From: Gillisia sp. Hel1_33_143
GTDB taxonomy: Bacteria; Bacteroidota; Bacteroidia; Flavobacteriales; Flavobacteriaceae
Direction of reading: 5' to 3'
DNA length: 64,000 bases
Assembly: GCF_900104765.1 (NCBI RefSeq)
Contig: NZ_LT629737.1
Span: 2,604,001 to 2,668,000, forward strand
Shown here: positions 42,154 to 50,256 of the stretch, one piece after another
Numbering within the stretch: the first letter of the stretch is position 1
Layout: every line of letters begins with the position of its first letter
The notes under the pieces: generated by a model
Told to the model about the DNA's origin: nothing
Seen by the model: the letters and a program-made list of their open reading frames with translations, nothing else
The model's database searches: none
Program-made: the position numbers and the translations under genes

Positions 42154-42864
42154 TTAATCTTCATTAGCTAAAGCTACAGTATGACATGCTGCTATTGCTG
42201 CAGTTTCTGTTCTCAATCTGCTATTTCCAAGGCTTACAGCTTTCCAATTATTTTCTAATGCGAGCCGAATTTCATTTACAGAGAAATCACCTTCTGGGCC
42301 AATAAGTATTATCGATCTTTCTCCTTTTTGAATAGAGCGTTTTAAAGAGACCTTATCTTTTCCTTCTTCACAATGAGCAATAAATTTGTGTTCTGCAGTA
42401 TTATTCTTAATAAAATCTGAAGCTTTTACCGCCTCGTTCAATTTGGGAATGCTTAGATGTAAAGATTGTTTCATAGCGCTTTGAATCACTCTTTCAAACC
42501 TTTGTAACTTTACAACCTTTCTTTCACTATGATCACAAATAATTGGTGTGATTTCATGAACACCAATTTCAGTAGCTTTTTCTAAGAACCATTCATATCT
42601 ATCATTCATTTTTGTTGGTGCAACTGCCAAATGCAAATAATAGTCGGGTTCAGGCTGAGTTTCAACTTCCAATACCTTTGCTATACATTGCTGTGGAGTG
42701 ACCAAAGTGATCTCTGTTTTAAAAATATTTCCCTTACCATTGGTAACATTCAAAATATCACCTTCTCTCTTACGAAGCACCTTTACAATATGTTTGCTCT
42801 CATCTTTAGGAAAAATGATCTCCTTAGCGTCAGCATTCACATTAGGATTATAGAATAACTGCAT
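42154..42864 (-). CDS. rsmE: 16S rRNA (uracil-1498-N3)-methyltransferase RsmE
   Basis: A 236-residue SPOUT methyltransferase. It begins with a PUA-like RNA-binding part (HIVKVLRKREGDILNVTNGKG) and has the RsmE motifs KMNDRYEWFLEKATEIGVHEI, IILIGPEGDFSVNEI and VSLGNSRLRTETAAIAA. It methylates U1498 of 16S rRNA. It starts 4 bases after the stop of tsaD, in the same direction. Confidence 0.93.
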   Translation of the reverse strand: MQLFYNPNVNADAKEIIFPKDESKHIVKVLRKREGDILNVTNGKGNIFKTEITLVTPQQCIAKVLEVETQPEPDYYLHLAVAPTKMNDRYEWFLEKATEIGVHEITPIICDHSERKVVKLQRFERVIQSAMKQSLHLSIPKLNEAVKASDFIKNNTAEHKFIAHCEEGKDKVSLKRSIQKGERSIILIGPEGDFSVNEIRLALENNWKAVSLGNSRLRTETAAIAACHTVALANED

Positions 42865-42868
42865 AGAA

Positions 42869-43891
42869 TTAAATTTTTAAACGAGCGGTAGCGGTTACAG
42901 AAAGGTCTGAGAAATCTTTATTTAAATATTTATAATAACCAACAATACCAATCATTGCTGCATTGTCTGTAGTGTATTCAAATTTAGGAACATAGGTTTT
43001 CCAGCCATATTTTTGTTCAGCTGCTTTTAGCGCATTTCTAATTCCACTATTAGCAGATACTCCTCCGCCAATGGCAATTTGATTGATTCCGGTTTGCTTT
43101 ACTGCCTTTTTCAGTTTATCCATTAGTATTTCTACAATAGTATATTGAATAGAGGCGCAAATATCATTCATATTATCTTGAATGAAATTAGGATTATCTT
43201 TCACCTGCTTTTGAATAAAATATAGAACCCCTGTTTTTAGTCCGCTAAAGCTAAAATCAAGATCTCCAACTTTAGGTTTTGTGAACTTATAAGCTTTAGG
43301 ATTTCCTAGTTTAGCATTTTTATCTACCAAAGGACCTCCAGGATACGGCAGCCCTAAGATCTTTGCACTCTTATCAAAAGCTTCTCCCACCGCATCATCT
43401 ATAGTTTGGCCAATAACTTCCATTTCAAAATAGTTAGAAACTTTAACTATTTGAGTATGTCCACCACTAATGGTCATTGCTAAAAATGGGAAGGTTGGTA
43501 TATCAAAGCCTTCCTCTTTAATAAAATGAGCCAAAATATGGGCTTGCATATGGTTAACTTCAATAAGTGGTATATCTAAGCCCATAGATAAAGACTTTGC
43601 AAAGGAAGTTCCTACTAAAAGTGAACCCATAAGACCAGGACCTTTTGTAAAAGCGATTGCAGATATGTCTTTTTTGTCGATATTTGCTTGAGAAATAGCC
43701 TCATGAATTACCGGCACAATATTTTGTTGGTGAGCTCTAGATGCTAATTCTGGCACCACGCCTCCATATTTTTGATGTACTTCTTGAGTAGCTACAATAT
43801 TTGATAATAAGGTATCGTTTTTTAATACCGCAGCGGCGGTATCATCACAAGAAGATTCTATTGCTAAAATGTAAATATTTTGGGAAGCCAT
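42869..43891 (-). CDS. tsaD: tRNA N6-threonylcarbamoyladenosine synthase subunit TsaD
   Basis: A 340-residue ASKHA-type ATPase that transfers the threonylcarbamoyl group to A37 of ANN-reading tRNAs. Motifs: AIESSCDDTAAAV at the N-terminus, the metal-binding VNHMQAHILAHF, SGGHTQIV and GGGVSANSGIR near the C-terminus. I chose ATG 43891 (MASQNIYILAIES); the in-frame upstream ATG at 43930 adds 13 residues lacking homology and would crowd the divergent tamB. Confidence 0.95.
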   Translation of the reverse strand: MASQNIYILAIESSCDDTAAAVLKNDTLLSNIVATQEVHQKYGGVVPELASRAHQQNIVPVIHEAISQANIDKKDISAIAFTKGPGLMGSLLVGTSFAKSLSMGLDIPLIEVNHMQAHILAHFIKEEGFDIPTFPFLAMTISGGHTQIVKVSNYFEMEVIGQTIDDAVGEAFDKSAKILGLPYPGGPLVDKNAKLGNPKAYKFTKPKVGDLDFSFSGLKTGVLYFIQKQVKDNPNFIQDNMNDICASIQYTIVEILMDKLKKAVKQTGINQIAIGGGVSANSGIRNALKAAEQKYGWKTYVPKFEYTTDNAAMIGIVGYYKYLNKDFSDLSVTATARLKI

Positions 43892-43999
43892 TATGAAAAA
43901 AAGGGCGTATAAATAGTTAATATTGTTCACAAAGTTATAACATTAAAGCGTATCAAAAAATTCTGGAAAATACTAATTAGAACAGTCGCTGCACTGCTT

Positions 44000-46900
44000 T
44001 TGTTTTTCGTGTTTTTATTGATTTTATTTTCCGTGCCCGCTGTGCAAACATCGGTGGCAAAAAGGTTAACAAATTCTCTTCAGAAAAACTCTAACGTGGT
44101 GGTTTCTGTAGGAAGGGTAAGTCTGTCTTATTTCGGTAAAGTAAAACTGAACGAGATTTACGTAGAAGATCATCACCAAGATACACTCTTAAACATTCAG
44201 GAGTTACGAACTTCAATTCTGGGTATTTCCAATATTATTAATAATAATCCTAATCTAGGTGCTACCACTGCTAAGGGTTTCACTTTAAAGATGAGACGGT
44301 ATAAAGGTGAAGATCAGGATAATGTGAGTGTACTTCTAGAAAAACTAAAAACAGAACCATCGGGAGACCCTAAAAGCTTTGAGCTCTTAATTAATACTAT
44401 TAGCATTGAAGATGGGTATTATAGTTTTGTAGATGAAAATAATCAAAATCCGGAGATCGTACGTTTACGAGAGCTTCAAATAGATGCAGAAGAACTGCAT
44501 ATTTTAGATAGCGATGTAAGTGTAAAGATAAATTCACTAAAAGCTAAAGAAGGACGAGGCTTTGACATTCAGAAGTTAGCCACCAATTTTTCTTACAGCC
44601 CTACAAGAATGCAGCTTAAAGACTTAGAGCTTATTACGCCTTATTCTAATGTAGAAGGTGAGATAACAATGAACTATGTTCTAGAAGATTTTTCAGATTT
44701 TCTGAATAAAGTTAATTTTGATGCCCAATTTAATCAATCTGAAATCTCTACAATAGATCTTCAAAACTTCTATCCTCCCTTTGGCGATAATCAAGACCTA
44801 AATATCACCACTCATTTTAAAGGAACTTTAAATGATTTTGTTTTAGAAGACGTTGAACTTACCGGTATGGATAGAAGTAGGTTGGTAGGGGAAGTTGCCT
44901 TTAAAGGGGCCTTTACTCCAGAAGATTTTAAAATTACGGGAGATCTAAACGATCTTACTTCCAATTATTATGATCTCGTAAACCTACTTCCGGGTATCTT
45001 AAAAGATAAACTTCCGGCTTCTTTAACAGAGTTTGGAAACTTAAGTGTAAAGGGGAAAACTACGGTTACCAAGAATTCTTTAGATGCCAATATTTTTGTA
45101 AATACGCAACTAGGATCTGTGAAAGCAGATATGATTTTGAGAAATTTTGATAATTCTAATCAGACCACCTATAAAGGCAATTTAGTATTCAATGAATTCA
45201 ATATAGGAAGATTATTAGATCAGAAAACATTAGGTAAAGCCAGTTTAGATTTAAATATAGACGGTAAAGGTTTTACTTCAGAAAGTTTAAATACCAAAGT
45301 AAGAGGAAGGATCTCCAAAATAAATTATAACAATTATAACTATACCAATATTCTGGTACTGGGAACTGTTAGGAATTCTATTTATAATGGAAGTTTGGTA
45401 TCTCAAGACCCAAATCTTAAGATGGAATTTAATGGATTGGTAGATATATCTGGTAAAGATGATGTGTATGATTTTGAAGCATCTGTAGGCTATGCAGATC
45501 TTAATAAACTTAATTTCATAAAAAGAGACAGCATTTCGATATTTAAAGGAGATGTTATCATGAATATGAAAGGAACTAACATTGATAACGTTTCTGGTAA
45601 TATTTTGCTAATAAACACTTCCTATAACAATCAAAATGATCTGTATTATTTTGACGATCTAAGTGTAACTTCTAGTTTTGATTCTACCAATGTTAGAACC
45701 ATTGCGGTGAATTCTCCAGATGTAATAAACGGAGAAGTAACAGGAAACTTCAAAATTTCTGAAGTTCCTGCGCTTATTGAAAATTCTATAGGTAGTATCT
45801 ATACCAATTATCGTCCAAATACCATTACAAATAATCAGTATATGGAATTTGACTTCAATATTTATAATAAGATAGTAGAGGTTTTTTATCCTGAAATTAC
45901 GTTAGCTCCAAATACATTTATTCGGGGTAGAGTAGAGTCTGATGAGTCTGAATTTAAGCTCACATTTAGATCTCCAAAGATAGAAGCCTTCGGAAATATG
46001 ATGAAAGATATTAATGTGCAGGTAGATAATACCAACCCTATCTATAATACATTCGTAGAGGCAGATAGTGTTTCTACAGAATATTATAATTTTTCAGAAT
46101 TTAGCTTAATTAACGTTACTCTTAGAGATACTTTATTTATAAGGTCTGAATTTCAGGGAGGTAAATCTAATGATGATGTTTTTAATTTAAACTTTTTTCA
46201 TACCATAAATGAGAATAACAAATCTGTAGTAGGTATTCAGAAATCTGATGTAAAATTTAAAGACAATGTTTGGTTCCTTAATGAAACAAATAATAAGAAT
46301 AATAAGATCGTTTTTGACAATAGTTTTAATGATCTGGTAATAGACTCTTTGGTATTAAGCCATAAGAATGAACTCATTAAAATGAGCGGATCTTTGAGGG
46401 ATACAACCTATAAAGATTTTAGAATAGAATTTGAAGATGTAGATATAGGCAAGATCACTCCAGATATAGACAGTTTAGATATTGCGGGAACTCTTAATGG
46501 GAAATTGCATTTACTTCAGGAAAAAGGTGCCTATTTTCCTAACACGGGCTTAAAGATCGACAGCTTAACAGTTAACGAGACGCTTTTGGGGAACTTAAGA
46601 TTAAATGTAGATGGTAATGAGAATCTAACCTATTATAACGTAGACGCCACCCTTAAAAATCAAGGGTTTGAATCTTTAAATGCGAAAGGTGGAATAGATG
46701 TAGGTAGAAATAATCCAACCATAGATCTAGACGTTGCTTTAAGGGATTTCAATCTGGTTGCTTTTAGTCCGTTAGGAGGAGAAGCTATAGATAATATTAG
46801 AGGTTTGGTTACAGGGGATGCCAAAGTTACGGGTAGTTACAAAAACCCAGATATTACAGGAAAATTAAACCTTGCAAATGCAGGATTTAGAATTCCTTAT

Positions 46901-48379
46901 CTCAATGTAGATTTTGACCTTAAAGATGATGCAGTTATAAATCTAACCAAACAGCAGTTCAATTTTGATAAAATTGATATGGTAGATGTTAAGTATAAGA
47001 CGGAAGGAGTTTTAGACGGTAACATTTCTCATAAGAATTTTAGAAAATGGTTTTTAGACCTTACTATAAATAGTGATAGAATTGTGGTTTTAGATACCAA
47101 AGCAGAAGAAGATGCCCTGTATTATGGTACTGCCTATATAGACGGATTTGCTAGTATAGTAGGACCTACAGATGAACTTGTTATAGATGTAAATGCCTCT
47201 ACAGCTAAGGGAACGCTTTTTAAGATCCCGCTTAGCACCAAGGAATCTATTGGAGATAATTCTTATATACATTTTTTAAGTCCGGAGGAGAAGGCAAATA
47301 GATTAGCAGGTAGAGAGTTAGAGATCCCAGATGTAAAGGGATTAGAACTAAATTTCGATCTAGATGTTACTAATGAGGCAGAAGTTGAAGTGGTGATAGA
47401 TCAAACAAGTGGAAGCACGCTTAGAGGTAGAGGTGCAGGTAACCTTTTGATAGAGATCAATACCAAGGGTAAATTTAATATGTGGGGCGACTTTGTAGTC
47501 TATAAAGGTGTATATAACTTTAAATATGCTGGACTGGTACAAAAAGCATTTCAAGTTAAATCTGGAAGTAGCATAAACTGGGATGGTAACCCTACGCAGG
47601 CAGATCTCGATGTGAGTGCTATTTATGAAGTAGATGCAAATCCTGCTGTATTATTAGAAAACCCTTCAATAAATAGAAAGATCCCGGTAGAAGTGATCAT
47701 ACTTTTACAAGGGCAGATCGCACAACCAGATATAACATTTAATGTTCAGTTTCCAAATGCGAGTTCTGCAGTAAGATCAGAATTAGAATACAGAATGAAT
47801 GATCGCGCCAGTAGAGAATTGCAAGCTTTGTTCTTAGTAACTCAAGGTTCCTTCTATAGTGAGTTTGCTATTGGACAGAATGCCATTACTGGAACTCTTG
47901 TAGAAAGAGCTTCTAGTTTAGTAAATGATATTTTTGCAGATGAAGATGGAAAATTTCAGGTGGGTGTAAACTACGTTCAGGGAGATAGAACTCCAGATCA
48001 ACAAACGGTAGATAGATTTGGTCTTACACTGTCTACTCAAATTAGTAATAGAGTGCTAATAAACGGACAAGTAGGTATTCCGGTTGGTGGTGTTACAGAA
48101 TCTGTGGTTGTTGGAGATGTAGAAATAGAATTCTTGCTTAATGAAGATGGGAGTTTAAGAGCAAAAGTTTTTAATAGGGAAAATAATATTCAGTATATAG
48201 GAGAAGAAATAGGTTTTACACAAGGTGTTGGTCTTTCTTACTCTGTAGATTTCGATACCTTTAAAGAATTGATCAGAAAGATCTTAAATAAAGAAATAGC
48301 TAAATCTTCCGAAGAAAAAGAGCAGGAAGAGTCTGCGAAATCATTAGCTCCAGATTATATAGTTTTCCCAAAACAATAG
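44000..48379 (+). CDS. tamB: Translocation and assembly module protein TamB (DUF490)
   Basis: A very large (at least 1459 residues) TamB-type protein: an N-terminal membrane anchor (FVFLLILFSVPAVQTSVAKRL), a long beta-rich body of the AsmA/DUF490 kind and the conserved C-terminal DUF490 end (GRGAGNLLIEINTKGKFNMWGDF, later GVNYVQGDRTPDQQTVDRFGLTLSTQ). It spans the periplasm and helps place outer-membrane proteins or lipids. The TTG at 44000 cuts into the predicted anchor; the frame is open upstream to about 43925 (KRIKKFWKILIRTVAALLL) without ATG, GTG or TTG, so the true start may be another codon there. Confidence 0.9.
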   Translation: MFFVFLLILFSVPAVQTSVAKRLTNSLQKNSNVVVSVGRVSLSYFGKVKLNEIYVEDHHQDTLLNIQELRTSILGISNIINNNPNLGATTAKGFTLKMRRYKGEDQDNVSVLLEKLKTEPSGDPKSFELLINTISIEDGYYSFVDENNQNPEIVRLRELQIDAEELHILDSDVSVKINSLKAKEGRGFDIQKLATNFSYSPTRMQLKDLELITPYSNVEGEITMNYVLEDFSDFLNKVNFDAQFNQSEISTIDLQNFYPPFGDNQDLNITTHFKGTLNDFVLEDVELTGMDRSRLVGEVAFKGAFTPEDFKITGDLNDLTSNYYDLVNLLPGILKDKLPASLTEFGNLSVKGKTTVTKNSLDANIFVNTQLGSVKADMILRNFDNSNQTTYKGNLVFNEFNIGRLLDQKTLGKASLDLNIDGKGFTSESLNTKVRGRISKINYNNYNYTNILVLGTVRNSIYNGSLVSQDPNLKMEFNGLVDISGKDDVYDFEASVGYADLNKLNFIKRDSISIFKGDVIMNMKGTNIDNVSGNILLINTSYNNQNDLYYFDDLSVTSSFDSTNVRTIAVNSPDVINGEVTGNFKISEVPALIENSIGSIYTNYRPNTITNNQYMEFDFNIYNKIVEVFYPEITLAPNTFIRGRVESDESEFKLTFRSPKIEAFGNMMKDINVQVDNTNPIYNTFVEADSVSTEYYNFSEFSLINVTLRDTLFIRSEFQGGKSNDDVFNLNFFHTINENNKSVVGIQKSDVKFKDNVWFLNETNNKNNKIVFDNSFNDLVIDSLVLSHKNELIKMSGSLRDTTYKDFRIEFEDVDIGKITPDIDSLDIAGTLNGKLHLLQEKGAYFPNTGLKIDSLTVNETLLGNLRLNVDGNENLTYYNVDATLKNQGFESLNAKGGIDVGRNNPTIDLDVALRDFNLVAFSPLGGEAIDNIRGLVTGDAKVTGSYKNPDITGKLNLANAGFRIPYLNVDFDLKDDAVINLTKQQFNFDKIDMVDVKYKTEGVLDGNISHKNFRKWFLDLTINSDRIVVLDTKAEEDALYYGTAYIDGFASIVGPTDELVIDVNASTAKGTLFKIPLSTKESIGDNSYIHFLSPEEKANRLAGRELEIPDVKGLELNFDLDVTNEAEVEVVIDQTSGSTLRGRGAGNLLIEINTKGKFNMWGDFVVYKGVYNFKYAGLVQKAFQVKSGSSINWDGNPTQADLDVSAIYEVDANPAVLLENPSINRKIPVEVIILLQGQIAQPDITFNVQFPNASSAVRSELEYRMNDRASRELQALFLVTQGSFYSEFAIGQNAITGTLVERASSLVNDIFADEDGKFQVGVNYVQGDRTPDQQTVDRFGLTLSTQISNRVLINGQVGIPVGGVTESVVVGDVEIEFLLNEDGSLRAKVFNRENNIQYIGEEIGFTQGVGLSYSVDFDTFKELIRKILNKEIAKSSEEKEQEESAKSLAPDYIVFPKQ

Positions 48380-48480
48380 AGTTTTTTTAATTTGCTTTAC
48401 GTTAAATTTGTATGAAACTCTTTAATATCAACTATAATTATTACTAATACTTTGTAATTTTAATATATAATTTTTAAAAA

Positions 48481-49467
48481 ATGTCAAAAAAGATCAAACG
48501 TATTGGTGTAATGACTTCCGGCGGAGATTCTCCTGGAATGAATGCCGCTATTAGAGCTGTTGTTAGAGCTTGTGCTTATTATGATACAGAATGTGTTGGA
48601 TTCTATAGAGGATTTCAAGGAATGATTGAAGGAGATTATGAAATTTTAGATGCCCGAAGTGTTAGGAATATTATTACCCGTGGAGGAACAATTCTGAAAT
48701 CTGCTAGATCAAAAGAATTTTTAACCCCAGAAGGAAGACAGAAAGCTGCAGATAATCTTATTGAAGCAGAAGTAGACGCTATGGTTCTAATTGGTGGTGA
48801 TGGAACCTTTAGAGGAGGAAAGGTATTTAGTGAGGAACATAATATCTCTATTATTGGTGTTCCGGGAACTATAGATAATGACATTTATGGAACTCAATTT
48901 ACGATTGGGTATGATACTGCATTAAATACAGTAGTTGAGGCTATTGATAAGATACGAGATACCGCAAGCTCTCACAATAGATTATTCTTTGTAGAAGTTA
49001 TGGGGAGAGATGCCGGGTTTATAGCGTTAAATAGCGGAATTGGAGCAGGAGCCGAAGAAATTTTGATTCCTGAAGAAGACCTGGGATTAGAGCGATTATT
49101 AGATTCTTTAGAGCGAAGCAGAAGATCTGGAAAGACTTCGAGCATTGTAGTAGTTTCTGAAGGTGATAAAATTGGAAAAAACGTTTTTGAACTTGCAGAA
49201 TATTTTAAGCAAAGCAATTTAGATTATGATGCAAAGGTTACCGTTTTGGGTCATATTCAAAGAGGAGGGAGCCCATCTTGTTTTGATAGAGTACTTGCAA
49301 GTAGATTATGCGTAAAAGCAGTAGAATTGATATTGGATGGAAAAAGTGATTTGATGGTTGGCTTGGTTAATAATAAAGTAGAATCTTGTAGTTTAGAAAA
49401 AGCTTTGAAAAGTAAACACGATATAAATAAAGAACTACTCAGAATTTCTGATATTTTATCTACTTAA
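48481..49467 (+). CDS. pfkA: ATP-dependent 6-phosphofructokinase
   Basis: A 328-residue phosphofructokinase. Visible are GVMTSGGDSPGMNAAIRA (ATP site), LIGGDGTFRGG with Gly at the position that selects ATP over pyrophosphate, the catalytic PGTIDNDIYGTQFTIGYDTAL and MGRDAGFIAL for fructose-6-phosphate. It commits glycolysis. Upstream, a TAAATTTG box (48403-48410) fits the Bacteroidota -7 element and gives a leader of about 65 bases. It is followed by a broken methylglyoxal synthase gene. Confidence 0.96.
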   Translation: MSKKIKRIGVMTSGGDSPGMNAAIRAVVRACAYYDTECVGFYRGFQGMIEGDYEILDARSVRNIITRGGTILKSARSKEFLTPEGRQKAADNLIEAEVDAMVLIGGDGTFRGGKVFSEEHNISIIGVPGTIDNDIYGTQFTIGYDTALNTVVEAIDKIRDTASSHNRLFFVEVMGRDAGFIALNSGIGAGAEEILIPEEDLGLERLLDSLERSRRSGKTSSIVVVSEGDKIGKNVFELAEYFKQSNLDYDAKVTVLGHIQRGGSPSCFDRVLASRLCVKAVELILDGKSDLMVGLVNNKVESCSLEKALKSKHDINKELLRISDILST

Positions 49468-49469
49468 TT

Positions 49470-49833
49470 ATGACAATAGCAAATTGCCCATAATGGGAAG
49501 AAAGCAGAAATGGTACAATTCTTAAACTAAAAAAAGAATGTGCATTACGTGCCAAAAGTTTAAAATCTGGTAGCTACAGGAACCATAGGAGCTAAGGCGG
49601 AAGCTGCAGGTTTTGAAGTGGAAAAGTTACTTTCCGGTCTTATAGGAGGAGTTGCGCAAATAGCATCTAGAGTTGCAGACTGGTAAATAGACATGGTGAT
49701 CTTTTTTAGAGATCCATTAGATAAGCATCCTCATGAACCCGATATTTTTATGCTCATGAGGTTATGTGATTTTCATATTATACCTATTGCTACAAATCCT
49801 GCTACAGTAACATTATTGTTAACGGCTATTTAA
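49470..49833 (+). pseudogene. mgsA: Methylglyoxal synthase pseudogene
   Basis: The 360 bases after pfkA decode, with frame changes, to methylglyoxal synthase: AHNGKKAEMVQFL near 49490-49530 in one frame, then ATGTIGAKAEAAGFEVEKLLSG (split at 49571-49640) and [19 protein letters not shown] with its catalytic Asp and the end [15 protein letters not shown] in others. Several frameshifts and in-frame stops (for instance TAA after QFLN and TGG-TAA after RVAD) separate them. The intact enzyme would make methylglyoxal from dihydroxyacetone phosphate. It overlaps the convergent ridA by 8 bases. Confidence 0.85.
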
Positions 49834-50206
49834 CAGCAATAGCACTAATTTCTACATTTACAAATTTTGGTAAATTAGCTACTTCAACCGTTTCTCTGGC
49901 AGGAGCAGTTTCAGCATTAAAATAGTTGGCATAAACTTCGTTTATTTGAGCAAAATTATTCATGTCGCTTATAAAAATTGAAGTTTTAATCACATTGTCA
50001 AAGGTCATTCCTGCTTCGGTTAGAATAGCTTTCAAATTTTCCATGACTAAAGCAGTTTCTTCTTTAATGTTACCTAGCTTAAGTTCTCCTGTATTAGGAT
50101 CTAAAGCGATTTGCCCAGATGTATAAAGCATGTTTCCGGAAAGTACCGCTTGGTTATAAGGGCCAATAGGAGCAGGGGCATTAGAGGTATTAATTATCTT
50201 TTTCAT
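49826..50206 (-). CDS. ridA: RidA-family enamine/imine deaminase
   Basis: A 126-residue RidA/YjgF/UK114 protein. The pattern [43 protein letters not shown] and [22 protein letters not shown], with the conserved Arg that binds the substrate carboxylate, is diagnostic. It hydrolyses reactive enamine/imine intermediates such as 2-aminoacrylate in the cytoplasm. It is a trimer in known members. It lies downstream of the lptD-like gene in the same direction, 50 bases apart. Confidence 0.95.
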   Translation of the reverse strand: MKKIINTSNAPAPIGPYNQAVLSGNMLYTSGQIALDPNTGELKLGNIKEETALVMENLKAILTEAGMTFDNVIKTSIFISDMNNFAQINEVYANYFNAETAPARETVEVANLPKFVNVEISAIAVK

Positions 50207-50256
50207 AATATTATTTTTTGGTGTATGTAGCTATATTATTTTAAGATGAAGAATCA

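Noticed and set aside
48403-48410. Full promoter call upstream of pfkA
   Set aside because: The TAAATTTG box is good, but no -33 element at 17-23 bases is visible, so I mention it only in the gene entry.
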